64,000 bases of DNA from Flavobacterium limnophilum (GTDB lineage Bacteria > Bacteroidota > Bacteroidia > Flavobacteriales > Flavobacteriaceae), in NCBI RefSeq assembly GCF_027111315.2, contig NZ_CP114289.2:496001-560000 (forward strand), read 5' to 3'. Every line of letters starts with the position of its first letter. The first letter of the stretch is position 1. The translations under genes and the position numbers were made by a program. Below are positions 26,379-35,486 of this stretch, piece by piece. The notes below the pieces were generated by a model, which did no database searches, was not told where the DNA came from, and saw only the letters and a list, made by a program, of their open reading frames with translations.

Positions 26379-26821
26379 TTGCTTCTTATTTCTTGTCCTA
26401 GAGAATGAACTTTAGTTTCTTCTCCATTAAACTTGTCTTTTTTGACAAAAATGATATAATAGGATTTATAATTTTGTGGTTTTGCCAATGATTTTTTTAT
26501 CGATGCAGCGATTTCTGTTAGTTCTCGGCTGTCAGGATTTGTCATTGATGGAACTTTAGTGCTGTTTGTTAAGCAAACAGTCAAACAAGAGTCGGTTTCT
26601 TTTTTGTTGTCCCAATTTTCATAATTGATGCTTTCGCAATGATATGCTTTTTTTAAGCGGGCAATCGTTTTTCCATTGTCTGCAAACGCCGGTTGTCCCA
26701 TTGTTGCCAATGCTGCAGTTTTTGGATGTGTACTCGAACAATTGTAAAAGCAAAGTGAAATGGTTAAGATAAAAAAAAGCCGAATTTTAGTTTCATAATG
26801 TATGTGTGTTTGTATATACAT
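26369..26821 (-). CDS. Hypothetical lipoprotein, intact copy of a duplicated gene
   Basis: 150 residues. The N-terminus has a hydrophobic export segment and a lipobox-like LCFYNC (Cys about 28) followed by SSTHPKTAAL. The mature part has several Cys residues (YHCESINYENWDNKK, SCLTVCLTN) and ends in a Lys-rich tail. The family is not recognised. Most of the gene (26465-26821) is repeated 503 bp away, at 26968-27324, as a broken copy. The start codon lies in a repeat shared by both copies and no later Met would keep the signal. Confidence 0.6.
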   Translation of the reverse strand: MYIQTHIHYETKIRLFFILTISLCFYNCSSTHPKTAALATMGQPAFADNGKTIARLKKAYHCESINYENWDNKKETDSCLTVCLTNSTKVPSMTNPDSRELTEIAASIKKSLAKPQNYKSYYIIFVKKDKFNGEETKVHSLGQEIRSKDL

Positions 26822-26824
26822 ATC

Positions 26825-26947
26825 TGTTGCCCTCGTTTGTGGGCACAGAATGCAATTCTGCGCTAACGCTGTAAAAGAGATATCTGCGCGATCAGGGCTT
26901 GTTGCCCTCGTTTGTGGGCACAGAATGCAATTCTGCGCTAGCGATAG
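26825..26947. repeat. Short palindromic repeats (CAGAATGCAATTCTG type), two copies
   Basis: The sequence GTTGCCCTCGTTTGTGGGCA followed by the near-palindrome CAGAATGCAATTCTGCGCTA occurs at 26826-26867 and 26901-26940, and a third time at about 27329-27370. Between and after the copies lie degenerate units of the GATATCCGAGCGATCGG type. This is a dispersed family at the edges of the duplicated lipoprotein gene. Confidence 0.6.
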
Positions 26948-26967
26948 TGGATATCCGAGCGATCGGG

Positions 26968-27324
26968 TTTATAATTTTGTGGTTTTGCCAATGATTTTTT
27001 TATCGATGCAGCGATTTCTGTTAGTTCTCGGCTGTCAGGATTTGTCATTGATGGAACTTTAGTGCTGTTTGTTAAGCAAACAGTCAAACAAGAGTCGGTT
27101 TCTTTTTTGTTGTCCCAATTTTCATAATTGATGCTTTCGCAATGATATGCTTTTTTTAAGCGGGCAATCGTTTTTCCATTGTCTGCCAACTCCGGCTGTC
27201 CCATTGTTGCCAATGTTGCAGTTTTTGGATGTGTACTCTAACAATTGTAAAAGCAAAGTGAAATGGTTAAGATAAAAAAAAGCCGAATTTTAGTTTCATA
27301 ATGTATGTGTGTTTGTATATACAT
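26968..27324 (-). pseudogene. Broken copy of the 26369-26821 lipoprotein gene
   Basis: Nearly identical to 26465-26821 at an offset of 503 bp. A single base change turns the Ser codon after the lipobox Cys (TCG) into TAG at 27238-27240. The 3' end of the copy stops at 26968, where the sequence switches to repeat DNA, so the last about 30 codons are missing. The remaining frame (26938-27213) lacks a signal peptide. The duplication runs on through the flanking repeat to about 27372. Confidence 0.8.
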
Positions 27325-27363
27325 ATCTGTTGCCCTCGTTTGTGGGCACAGAATGCAATTCTG

Positions 27364-27457
27364 CGCTAACGATTGTGGATATCCGAGTGATCGGAGGCTA
27401 GCGATTGTGTATATCCGAGCGGTCGGGCTAGCGATTATGGATATCCGCATGATCGGG
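27364..27457. repeat. Tandem array of ~30-bp units
   Basis: Three head-to-tail units resemble GCTAGCGATTGTGGATATCC followed by GAGCGATCGG: 27364-27394, 27397-27426 and 27427-27457. A further single unit lies at 26937-26967. The units mark the outer borders of the lipoprotein duplication and may have mediated it. Confidence 0.65.
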
Positions 27458-27516
27458 CAATCCTGACTTTTAAGAACGTTGTTTTTTATGGAAGACCTCT
27501 GAGAGTTGGTTATTTG

Positions 27517-28476
27517 TTACGCAATGTTTATTATTTTTGAATAACCTGAATTTAAAAAGGAGTTACCTAAAGAACATCTTTTTGACATATCTTCACTAAT
27601 TTTTTTAGATAATCCTATTATAAATTGACAAGTATTTGAAAACCTTATTATTTCTTTTCCGGTCAAGTTTTCCAATTCAATTTTGCTAATATCTCCTTTC
27701 CAAGCACCAAGATTTCTAATGATATAATCTAAATCATTTTTATTTAATGAATATGGATGCCAACCACCATGTAAATGTTTATAATTTAGTTCATTTCTAA
27801 TTCTTGATAGCCAACTATAATTAGACGATCCAACATATTCTAAATTGTTAATCAAATTGTCTAATTGTTTTGTAATGGATTGTATTTCAGATGAATTGCT
27901 TTTAATTAAACTGTCTATGCTGATAAATTTGATTTTCTCTCCAAAAATTTTCCAAAGAGCCACATATGAACCACCATCCTCTTTGATCTTTATTTTTTTA
28001 CAATTTACTGATTTTGAATTATCGGAATAATCAACTAAATAATATCCACCTTGTATATTAACACCATTTAGATTTCCATATAAATCTGCTATTTTTTTTA
28101 TTTTGTTAATTCCTTCACTATCAAATTGAGATAATGAAAAGCCTAAAAAACGCAATATAAGGTGGGCAGAATAGAAAGCTGAATAATATTGTTTAATTAA
28201 TTGCCAGCTTATGGATTTTGGCAATATTTCTAAATTATCAATTTTTATAATACTTTCTAATGCAGCAGTACAAAAGCGATTACAATCTTTTGATATTGGA
28301 TTTAAAAATAAATTTCTATCATTTAAATCAAGAAAGAATTCGTCCTCCTTAACTTGACTACGTATTTGATAATCTTTTCCTTCTTTTATCCAATCATTAA
28401 ATGTATTGGAATTATTTATTACAATATTATTTAGCCCGTGAGCCCAATATGTTCTAAAAATATCTTCTATATACAT
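27517..28476 (-). CDS. HEPN-like protein, partner of the DGQHR protein
   Basis: 319 residues, no signal peptide or membrane segment, AT-rich codon use. Two segments look like the helices of a HEPN domain: WQLIKQYYSAFYSAHLILRF (about 91-110) and SWLSRIRNELNYKHLHGG (221-238). The second contains R227-N228-x5-H234, close to the R-(polar)-x4-6-H motif of HEPN ribonucleases. The middle (about 120-200) is unassigned. The ATG at 28476 directly follows the stop of the DGQHR gene (TAGATG), so translation is probably coupled. Toxin or RNase activity is an inference. The family could also be a structural HEPN without catalysis. Confidence 0.6.
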   Translation of the reverse strand: MYIEDIFRTYWAHGLNNIVINNSNTFNDWIKEGKDYQIRSQVKEDEFFLDLNDRNLFLNPISKDCNRFCTAALESIIKIDNLEILPKSISWQLIKQYYSAFYSAHLILRFLGFSLSQFDSEGINKIKKIADLYGNLNGVNIQGGYYLVDYSDNSKSVNCKKIKIKEDGGSYVALWKIFGEKIKFISIDSLIKSNSSEIQSITKQLDNLINNLEYVGSSNYSWLSRIRNELNYKHLHGGWHPYSLNKNDLDYIIRNLGAWKGDISKIELENLTGKEIIRFSNTCQFIIGLSKKISEDMSKRCSLGNSFLNSGYSKIINIA

Positions 28477-29448
28477 CTATAAAACAAAATCAGTTTTTAA
28501 GCATTCTATCAAATAAATTGATAAATCTTTATAACTTAATCCAGGTTTGGAAATTTTACTAGGTTTAATTTTTGAAAAAAGAGGGCTTAATATTTCGTTA
28601 AATGAATCAATTCGATAGTTAGAATACTTATCCTTTGTACGTTGTGCAACATGAGGGAAAATTGAGATTACAGATCTAAAAACTGTAGAATTTGTAATTG
28701 AATTTTCTATCCCCATCTTTTTTAAACCATTATAAAAAGAACCTATATAAGCATTGCAAATCTCATAAATTTCTTCTGATTCTTTATCTCCAAAATTTTT
28801 GACAATAGTTGCAAATGCTGAATTAAAAGTTACTCTAGAAATTTTTGTTCTTGATTTTTGGGCTGGACTTGTTAGTCCAATCAAAAAACTGTCTGTTTCT
28901 TCATGGAATAGATCAAAAATTTCTCTTAATAGCAACTCTGAATTATTTTCATATTCAGCAAGATTTTTAATATCAAACAATAATTCATTTGGAACTGGTT
29001 TTTGACTTGTATTGATGTCAATAAAAATTCTTGTTTCGTCTCTTCTGGAAAGACCATTATAAATTACTACAGGAACCCTTACAGATGTTTTTGCCAGTGA
29101 AAAACCGTAAACTCTATGTTGTCCATCTAATATTAAAAAACTTTTAGGATTTTCTTTGAATTTTATAGTTTTACCTCCACCTGTTATTTCAAATTCTGCT
29201 TCGGGTTGTGCTGATAAAATTATAGCAGTTGGTATTGTACCCAAACCATTATCTATATATTCTGCTATTTTTGTTGCTCTATCTTTATCTAGTAATCTTT
29301 GAAAACCGTCAACTGGATTTGTATCTCGTGTAGATACAAAACATGTTTTTGACAAAACATCTGATGGCATTGTTAATGTATAAAATCTATGTTCCCCTTG
29401 TATAACTGGGCTAATTGAAAATTTATGTTCTATAATTGGATTTTCCAT
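28477..29448 (-). CDS. DGQHR-domain protein (DndB/ParB-like)
   Basis: 323 residues with the signature LILDGQHRVYGF (D108-R112) and the downstream FIDINTSQKPVP element of DGQHR proteins, a ParB/Srx-like fold that includes DndB. The N-terminal half has GFQRLLDKDRATKIAEYI, also typical. In phosphorothioation loci, DndB is a regulator, but no dnd modification genes are near. The partner is the HEPN-like protein downstream. The pair is more AT-rich than neighbours and lies in repeat-rich accessory DNA, which suggests horizontal transfer. A defence or regulatory role is inferred. Confidence 0.8.
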   Translation of the reverse strand: MENPIIEHKFSISPVIQGEHRFYTLTMPSDVLSKTCFVSTRDTNPVDGFQRLLDKDRATKIAEYIDNGLGTIPTAIILSAQPEAEFEITGGGKTIKFKENPKSFLILDGQHRVYGFSLAKTSVRVPVVIYNGLSRRDETRIFIDINTSQKPVPNELLFDIKNLAEYENNSELLLREIFDLFHEETDSFLIGLTSPAQKSRTKISRVTFNSAFATIVKNFGDKESEEIYEICNAYIGSFYNGLKKMGIENSITNSTVFRSVISIFPHVAQRTKDKYSNYRIDSFNEILSPLFSKIKPSKISKPGLSYKDLSIYLIECLKTDFVL

Positions 29449-29631
29449 TTTATTTTTTCTGATTCTGCTAATGTATGAAAATTTTTCTTTTTAAAAATCA
29501 CTTAACTACATCTAGACGAAATTTTGTTTCGTATTTTGATTTCCTCAAATATATAACTTATACCGAAAATACTGATTAATTTCTATTAATTTTTATATCT
29601 TTTTCAAAAGTAACCCCTTTTAATTTAGTGA

Positions 29632-29651
29632 TTTTACGGAAAACCGTAAAA
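29632..29651. promoter_or_regulatory. Perfect palindrome TTTTACGG-AAAA-CCGTAAAA
   Basis: The 8-bp arms 29632-29639 and 29644-29651 flank a 4-base AAAA spacer. The site lies 180 bp upstream of the DGQHR-HEPN unit, in a gap with no gene ending nearby. A T-run follows on the plus strand, so either an operator or a stray terminator is possible. Confidence 0.45.
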
Positions 29652-29707
29652 GGATATTTTTTTTAGTTTTTAGAGGGAATATTAGTTATTAAAGGCTTCT
29701 CGATACA

Positions 29708-29745
29708 ATTTTGAATAGTAAAGCTGACGCATTACTATTCAAAAT
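29708..29745. repeat. 14-bp perfect inverted repeat
   Basis: ATTTTGAATAGTAA (29708-29721) and TTACTATTCAAAAT (29732-29745) are separated by 10 bases. The outer CTCGA/TCGAG parts extend the pairing imperfectly. Together with the palindrome at 29632 this is all that is seen in the 29449-29842 gap. Confidence 0.6.
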
Positions 29746-29842
29746 CACTCGAAGAGACGGATAAAAGGATTAGCATAATCACATTGTCTCGTTTGTTTGG
29801 AAACAGCAAAAAGTGAACCTTGCAAACTGCAATACTTTTTTG

Positions 29843-29850
29843 TATTTTTG
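29843..29850 (+). promoter_or_regulatory. -7 element of prfA
   Basis: TATTTTTG fits TAnnTTTG and lies 24 bp before the prfA ATG. The -33 position has TTGC, one step from TTTG. Confidence 0.55.
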
Positions 29851-29874
29851 CACTCCAAATAAAGGAACAAGAAT

Positions 29875-30951
29875 ATGTTAGACAGACTTCAAATAGTAAA
29901 ACAGCGTTTCGACGAGATTTCGGACTTGATTATCCAGCCCGACGTGATCAGCGACCAGAAGCGTTATGTACAGTTGAATCAAGAGTATAAGAATTTAAAA
30001 GCTTTGGCCGAAAAGCGTGATGAATATGTCATTTTGATGGCGAATATCGACGAAGCGAACGAAATAATTGCGGACAACTCGGATGCCGACATGACCGAAA
30101 TGGCCAAGATGCAACTCGAGGAAGCCAAGGAAAGATTGCCGGAATTGGAGGAAGAAATCAAGTTTATGTTGATTCCGAAAGATCCAGAAGATGCCAAAAA
30201 CGTGATGGTCGAAATTCGTGCCGGAACGGGTGGGGACGAAGCCAGTATTTTTGCCGGCGATTTGTTCCGCATGTACACCAAATATTGCGAAAACAGGGGT
30301 TGGAGAACTTCGGTTGTCGACATGAACGAAGGAACTTCGGGTGGATTCAAAGAGGTGATTTTTGAAGTTACGGGCGAAGATGTTTATGGAACCTTGAAAT
30401 TCGAAGCAGGTGTTCACCGCGTGCAACGTGTGCCGCAAACGGAAACCCAAGGACGTGTCCATACCTCGGCAGCAACCGTTATGGTGCTTCCGGAAGCGGA
30501 GGAATTTGACGTACAAATTGACATGAACGATGTTCGCGTGGATTTCTTCTGTTCGTCAGGCCCTGGTGGACAATCGGTAAACACGACCAAATCGGCGGTT
30601 CGTTTGACGCACATTCCAACCGGATTGGTGGCACAATGTCAAGACCAGAAATCGCAACACAAGAATAAAGACAAGGCCTTGACGGTTTTGCGTTCTCGTT
30701 TGTACGAACAAGAATTGGCTAAAAAACAAGAACAAGATGCCACCAAACGTACTTCGCAAGTAAGTTCGGGTGACCGTTCGGCCAAGATTAGAACCTACAA
30801 TTATGCCCAAGGCCGCGTGACGGATCATAGAGTGGGATTGACTTTATACGATTTGGGAAACATCATGAATGGCGACATCCAGAAAATTGTCGACGAATTG
30901 CAATTGGTCAACAATATGGAGAAACTGAAGGAAGCCAGCGAAGTTTTTTAA
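29875..30951 (+). CDS. prfA: Peptide chain release factor 1
   Basis: Recognises UAA and UAG stop codons and triggers peptide release. The 358 residues are full length. The GGQ motif is at 231-233 in [15 protein letters not shown], and the RF1-type segment [17 protein letters not shown] precedes it. The N-terminal helical region and the C-terminal DHRVGLTLY are as expected. It is a single gene with its own promoter element and terminator. RF2 is excluded by the absence of the RF2-type internal frameshift and by overall motif pattern. Confidence 0.95.
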   Translation: MLDRLQIVKQRFDEISDLIIQPDVISDQKRYVQLNQEYKNLKALAEKRDEYVILMANIDEANEIIADNSDADMTEMAKMQLEEAKERLPELEEEIKFMLIPKDPEDAKNVMVEIRAGTGGDEASIFAGDLFRMYTKYCENRGWRTSVVDMNEGTSGGFKEVIFEVTGEDVYGTLKFEAGVHRVQRVPQTETQGRVHTSAATVMVLPEAEEFDVQIDMNDVRVDFFCSSGPGGQSVNTTKSAVRLTHIPTGLVAQCQDQKSQHKNKDKALTVLRSRLYEQELAKKQEQDATKRTSQVSSGDRSAKIRTYNYAQGRVTDHRVGLTLYDLGNIMNGDIQKIVDELQLVNNMEKLKEASEVF

Positions 30952-30975
30952 CAATTATTTAAAAAATAGATAAAC

Positions 30976-31012
30976 AAAACACTTAATCGAAAGCAGGTTA
31001 AGTGTTTTTTTT
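30976..31012 (+). terminator. prfA terminator
   Basis: AAACACTTAA and TTAAGTGTTT form a stem around an 11-base loop followed by eight Ts, about 25 bp after the prfA stop. Confidence 0.8.
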
Positions 31013-31081
31013 ATGTTATTTTAGCCCTAAATGAAATTACAACTAAACCTACTTTTATTTTATTAATTTAAACCCATTTGC

Positions 31082-33280
31082 ATGAAACAAAGAATACTAT
31101 TTTTAACCGTCCTGTTTTCAGCCCTAGCCTCGAATGCGCAATCTTACATGGGCTATTTTTCAGATAATTATGCCGGTGTTCAAGGGACGCTGTTTAATCC
31201 AGCTTCCATCGTGGATTCCCGTTTCAAAACCGACATCAATTTGTTTTCTACCAGTAGTTCGTTAAACAATGATTTTTACGGTCTGAGTTTGTTTGATTTG
31301 TCAAAAAGCTCTTATGATGCCAATACAGATGGTGTTAGAACGCCATTGAGAAATAATGGAGGAATCATGTATTCTGACGTGATGGGACCTTCGTTTATGT
31401 TCAACATCGCTCCCAAACATTCACTTGCCCTTTATACCCGAGCGAGAGCCATCGTGAATTTGAATAATGTAAATGGAGAATTGTACAATCAATTGAAAGA
31501 CGGTATTGACGAGGCGGCAGGTTTTAATATTCTTGTGGGTGATCCCAATGCGGTTGGGCATACTTGGGGTGAAGCAGGAGTTTCCTATGGAGCCGTTTTA
31601 TGGCAAAGCAAACAGCATTTTCTAAAAGGAGGTTTGACTGCCAAATATTTGGTTGGCGGCGTCAATTCGTATGCACAAGGGACTAACATGACCGCCAATT
31701 TCAATAAAACCAATAACCCTTTAACCAGTACTTTAGCTACCACCGGGGGACTTACCATAGGCAGCAGCCAGGATTTTATCACGGGCGACGAAGACGTGAA
31801 ATTTGATCCCAATTCAAAAGGATATGGAGCTGATTTTGGATTGATATATGAATGGAGACCGGATTATGAGTCGTATGATTTGAGCAAAGCCAAAGCCACC
31901 GACAATAATTTCAGGGACTTGAATAAATACAAATTACGTTTTGGTTTGTCTGTTACGGATGTGGGTTCGATAAAATACAAAAACGTGAAAGAAGAAGTTT
32001 ATAATTTTAACCGAACGCTGACCCAAGCCCAAATTGACTCGGCCGACGACATTGAAGAATTCTTGGCGCTTTACACGAAATCAACCACGAGTTTTGAAGA
32101 CCAAAATGTTAATTTGCCAACAGCATTGCACATTGACGCCGATTGGAACATGTACAAGAAATTCTATTTGAACCTGAATGGAAACCTTAGTTTAGTGGAC
32201 AAATCAGCCCTGAACCAAATGAGTTCGGCCAATACCTGGATTTTGACACCTCGTTATGAAACCCGATGGTTTACCTTCACGCTTCCCATAAATTACATGG
32301 AATACAGCGGAACCCAAGTAGGAACCGGATTGCGTTTTGGACCACTTTTTGTGGGGTCGAGCTCCATTATTACCAACGTATTTTCCAAGCAATCCAAAGC
32401 GGCAGACGTGTATTTTGGGATTAAAATTCCAGTATATGAAAAGAAATTCAAGGATACCGACGAGGATGGTGTCTTGGACAAAGAAGATTCTTGTCCAACG
32501 GAAGCGGGACCTGTTGAAAACAAAGGTTGTCCTTGGCCAGATACCGACAAAGATTCGGTTGTGGACAAAGACGACAAATGTCCTTCAGTGGCTGGACCGT
32601 TAGAAAATAACGGATGTCCGTGGGGTGATGCCGACAAGGATGGCGTTTTGGATAACGTGGATGGTTGTCCTTCAGTTGCAGGGCCTATAGAAAACAAAGG
32701 TTGTCCTTGGCCAGATACGGATGGAGACGGCGTTTTGGACAAAGACGACAAATGTCCAACCGAAAAAGGATTGGTTGTCAATGCAGGTTGTCCAGACCGT
32801 GACGCAGACAAAGATGGTGTAACCGATAAAGAAGACGATTGCCCAACTGTTCCGGGACCGGCAAGCAACAAAGGTTGTCCCGAAGTAACCCAAGAGGTGT
32901 TGAAAGAACTTAAAGTGCAAGCAAGAGCCGTGTTTTTTGTAACAGGAAAAGCGGTTTTGGCTACAGCCGACAAAGGGGAAACCAACGGCAGATTGGAAGC
33001 CATCAAAGAAATTTTGAAAAATTATCCCAATGCCAAATTTTCTGTCGAAGGACATACGGATGATGTTGGAGATGCCAAATCCAACCAAAAACTTTCCGAG
33101 GCAAGAGCAAAAGCAGTAGTGGATGCCTTGGTTGCCAAAGGAGTGAATCCGGACAATCTAACCTATAGAGGTTTTGGAGAATCAAAACCTGTTGGCAGCA
33201 ACAAAACGGCCAGTGGAAGAGCCCAAAATAGAAGAACCGAAATCATACACGTAGGAACAATTTACGAAGGGAAATTATAA
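31082..33280 (+). CDS. DUF5723 / thrombospondin type-3 repeat / OmpA outer-membrane protein
   Basis: 732-residue envelope protein. A signal peptide (about 1-20) precedes a DUF5723-type barrel region (about 21-450; SYMGYFSDNYAGVQGT, LFNPASIVDSRF). Five Ca-binding TSP3-type repeats follow (about 455-600; DTDEDGVLDKEDSCP, DADKDGVLDNVDGCP and similar, each ending NKGCP). The C-terminal OmpA domain (about 615-725; VEGHTDDVGDAKSN, NRRTEI) binds peptidoglycan. It anchors the outer membrane to the wall, and a specific role is not known. It is monocistronic, with a terminator at 33299. Confidence 0.9.
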   Translation: MKQRILFLTVLFSALASNAQSYMGYFSDNYAGVQGTLFNPASIVDSRFKTDINLFSTSSSLNNDFYGLSLFDLSKSSYDANTDGVRTPLRNNGGIMYSDVMGPSFMFNIAPKHSLALYTRARAIVNLNNVNGELYNQLKDGIDEAAGFNILVGDPNAVGHTWGEAGVSYGAVLWQSKQHFLKGGLTAKYLVGGVNSYAQGTNMTANFNKTNNPLTSTLATTGGLTIGSSQDFITGDEDVKFDPNSKGYGADFGLIYEWRPDYESYDLSKAKATDNNFRDLNKYKLRFGLSVTDVGSIKYKNVKEEVYNFNRTLTQAQIDSADDIEEFLALYTKSTTSFEDQNVNLPTALHIDADWNMYKKFYLNLNGNLSLVDKSALNQMSSANTWILTPRYETRWFTFTLPINYMEYSGTQVGTGLRFGPLFVGSSSIITNVFSKQSKAADVYFGIKIPVYEKKFKDTDEDGVLDKEDSCPTEAGPVENKGCPWPDTDKDSVVDKDDKCPSVAGPLENNGCPWGDADKDGVLDNVDGCPSVAGPIENKGCPWPDTDGDGVLDKDDKCPTEKGLVVNAGCPDRDADKDGVTDKEDDCPTVPGPASNKGCPEVTQEVLKELKVQARAVFFVTGKAVLATADKGETNGRLEAIKEILKNYPNAKFSVEGHTDDVGDAKSNQKLSEARAKAVVDALVAKGVNPDNLTYRGFGESKPVGSNKTASGRAQNRRTEIIHVGTIYEGKL

Positions 33281-33298
33281 TTTTAGTTTTAATCCATA

Positions 33299-33329
33299 AA
33301 AAGCCGTTCTTAATTGAATGGCTTTTTTT
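33299..33329 (+). terminator. Terminator after the TSP3/OmpA gene
   Basis: AAAAAGCCGTTC and GAATGGCTTTTT pair with one mismatch and a T-run follows. A TATTTTTG element at 33329-33336 directly after it may be the -7 box of pyrF. Confidence 0.7.
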
Positions 33330-33392
33330 ATTTTTGCAAACCGCCCAAGAAGAGAAACAATTTTCATAAATTGAAGCGCTTAAATAATAGAA

Positions 33393-34205
33393 ATGACTAC
33401 ACAACAACTTATTGACCAAATCAAAATCAAGAAATCATTCCTTTGCGTGGGACTGGATGTTGATTTGAATAAAATTCCGCAACATTTACTGGAACTCGAA
33501 GACCCGATTTTCGAATTCAACAAAGCCATAATCGATGCCACGCACGATTTGGCCGTTTCCTATAAACCCAACACGGCTTTTTACGAAGCTTATGGCATAA
33601 AAGGCTGGATTTCCTTGCAAAAAACCATCAATTATATCAACGAAAACCATCCTGAAATCTTCACGATTGCCGATGCCAAGCGAGGCGATATTGGCAACAC
33701 TTCGTCGATGTATGCCAAGGCTTTTTTCGAAGATTTGAATTTTGACAGCGTGACCGTAGCACCTTATATGGGAAAAGATTCGGTGGAACCTTTTTTGGCT
33801 TTCGAAAACAAGTACACCATTATGTTGGCCTTGACTTCCAATGAAGGCGCATTTGATTTCCAGACCTTGAATGTTGACGGAAAGGAATTGTACAAACAAG
33901 TTTTGGAAACCTCCAAAAATTGGAAAAATTCCGAAAACCTGATGTATGTGGTTGGTGCCACCAAAGCCGAATATTTCACTGAAATCCGCCAAATTGTTCC
34001 CGACAGTTTCTTGCTTGTTCCCGGTGTTGGCGCACAAGGAGGAAGCCTTTCGGAAGTTTGCAAATACGGAATGAATGCCAATGTGGGATTGTTGATCAAT
34101 TCTTCAAGAGCAATTATTTATGCCTCCAACGGAACTGATTTTGCCGAAAAAGCCAGGGAAGAAGCCTTGAAGATGCAACAGGAAATGGAAGAGATTTTAA
34201 AATGA
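33393..34205 (+). CDS. pyrF: Orotidine 5'-phosphate decarboxylase
   Basis: Decarboxylates OMP to UMP, the last step of pyrimidine synthesis. The 270 residues correspond to the longer subtype of the enzyme. Catalytic Asp/Lys residues are in [14 protein letters not shown] (about 92-105). The N-terminal [13 protein letters not shown] and the C-terminal phosphate-binding VPGVGAQGG are present. A palindrome-bearing gap of 123 bp separates it from the hydrolase gene that follows. Confidence 0.96.
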   Translation: MTTQQLIDQIKIKKSFLCVGLDVDLNKIPQHLLELEDPIFEFNKAIIDATHDLAVSYKPNTAFYEAYGIKGWISLQKTINYINENHPEIFTIADAKRGDIGNTSSMYAKAFFEDLNFDSVTVAPYMGKDSVEPFLAFENKYTIMLALTSNEGAFDFQTLNVDGKELYKQVLETSKNWKNSENLMYVVGATKAEYFTEIRQIVPDSFLLVPGVGAQGGSLSEVCKYGMNANVGLLINSSRAIIYASNGTDFAEKAREEALKMQQEMEEILK

Positions 34206-34210
34206 TTGCT

Positions 34211-34326
34211 GATTTTCGATTAACGATTTTTGATTTCAGATGGGTAAAAATCTAAAAAAAAGACAAGCTCTTATTTGTTATCACAAAAATCTGCAATCAA
34301 AAATCGTTAATCTACATTCGAAAATC
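34211..34326. repeat. Nested inverted repeat between pyrF and the hydrolase gene
   Basis: GATTAACGATTTTTGATT (34218-34235) is perfectly inverted at 34295-34312. The outer GATTTTCG (34211-34218) is inverted at 34319-34326. This is the AATCGTTAATC family of intergenic palindromes frequent in Flavobacterium. Confidence 0.7.
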
Positions 34327-34328
34327 CA

Positions 34329-35114
34329 ATGATAAACTACGTCACCTACAAAAACGAAAACAGCGATCAGTGGGTGACTTTTGTCCACGGTGCCGGCGGT
34401 AGTTCGTCTATTTGGTTCAAGCAGATTCGGGATTTCAAAAAGCAGTATAACGTGTTGTTGTTGGACTTGCGGGGTCACGGAAATTCAAAACCTACTTTAA
34501 AAAATACTTTCCAAAAAAAATATACTTTCGAGTCCATTGCCAATGATGTTTTGGAGGTAATCGACCATTTGAAGATTGTAAAATCACATTTTGTGGGGAT
34601 TTCTCTCGGCACGATCCTGATTCGACAATTGGCCGAAATGCATCCGGAAAGAGTGCAAAGCATGATTCTTGGCGGTGCCATCCTGAAAATGAATTTTCGC
34701 TCCCAAATCTTGATGAAATTGGGGAATACGTTTAAATATGTGTTGCCTTATTTGGTGCTGTACCAGTTTTTTGCCTTTGTAATCATGCCCAAAAAGAATC
34801 ACAAACAATCGCGTTTGCTTTTTATCAATGAAGCCAAAAAGTTGTACCAAAAAGAATTCATAAAATGGTTCAAACTCACGGCCGAAATCAATCCGTTGTT
34901 GCGGTGTTTTCGTCAAGTAGAACTGGATATTCCAACGCTTTATGTCATGGGCGAAGAAGATTACATGTTTTTGCCTTCTGTTCGCTTGGTGGTCGAAAAG
35001 CATTATAAATCATCCCAATTAGTCGTGATTGAAAAATGTGGACACGTGGTGAATGTGGAACAACCAATCGTTTTTAATGCCGAAGTTTTGTCTTTCATCG
35101 GTTCAATCCAATAA
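34329..35114 (+). CDS. Alpha/beta hydrolase
   Basis: 261-residue cytoplasmic protein with the alpha/beta-hydrolase pattern: oxyanion region VHGAGGSSSIW (about 18-28), LLDLRGHGNS, nucleophile elbow G-I-S-L-G (Ser about 95) in HFVGISLGT, an acid region MGEEDYMF and the His in CGHVVNVEQP. The substrate cannot be predicted. A bidirectional terminator follows. Confidence 0.88.
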   Translation: MINYVTYKNENSDQWVTFVHGAGGSSSIWFKQIRDFKKQYNVLLLDLRGHGNSKPTLKNTFQKKYTFESIANDVLEVIDHLKIVKSHFVGISLGTILIRQLAEMHPERVQSMILGGAILKMNFRSQILMKLGNTFKYVLPYLVLYQFFAFVIMPKKNHKQSRLLFINEAKKLYQKEFIKWFKLTAEINPLLRCFRQVELDIPTLYVMGEEDYMFLPSVRLVVEKHYKSSQLVVIEKCGHVVNVEQPIVFNAEVLSFIGSIQ

Positions 35115-35235
35115 AAAAAAATGCCGACATCCTAAAACGTCGGCAATTTTTTAACTAACTAACCAAAAACCAAATAATAAATAACCAATTTATTATTCTG
35201 TAATAAATAACCAGTTTATTACACTGCAAAGGTCA
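35113..35235 (-). ncRNA. Candidate small RNA 1 (or repeat) ending in a strong terminator
   Basis: Read on the minus strand, TGTAATAAACTGGTTATTTA and a tandem near-copy are followed by TTGGTTTTTGGTTAGTTAGT, then the stem TGCCGAC/GTCGGCA (35122-35145) and nine Ts. The same order occurs at 35487-35590 with a different terminator stem. The hairpin can also serve the hydrolase gene on the plus strand. No clear TAnnTTTG box was found, so transcription is not shown. Confidence 0.4.
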
Positions 35236-35486
35236 GCCACTTTTCGATTTATTGCTGTTAATGCTTTGCTATTTGTTTGTTATATATAAGTTAAGTTTTT
35301 TCTTGACACTTTTTTTTTTTTTGGGATTTGTGAAAAATGAAATTCGTGAAAGCCCTTTTGTTTTAGTCTGTTGTCTGTATGGATCCAATTTTTTCATGAT
35401 TTTGTAATGGTAAAAATATGTTAAATCAATCTTGTTGTTTTTAAATATGCAGCCAGAATTTTTTGGGCTTTACTGTAGTTTTGTCT

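Noticed and set aside
27238..27450. 70-codon minus-strand frame beginning in the ~30-bp repeat array
   Set aside because: It is only the signal-peptide end of the broken lipoprotein copy, extended upstream through repeat DNA and stopped by the TAG.
28477..29448. Dnd phosphorothioation locus
   Set aside because: The DGQHR motif is present but no dndA/C/D/E or restriction genes flank it.
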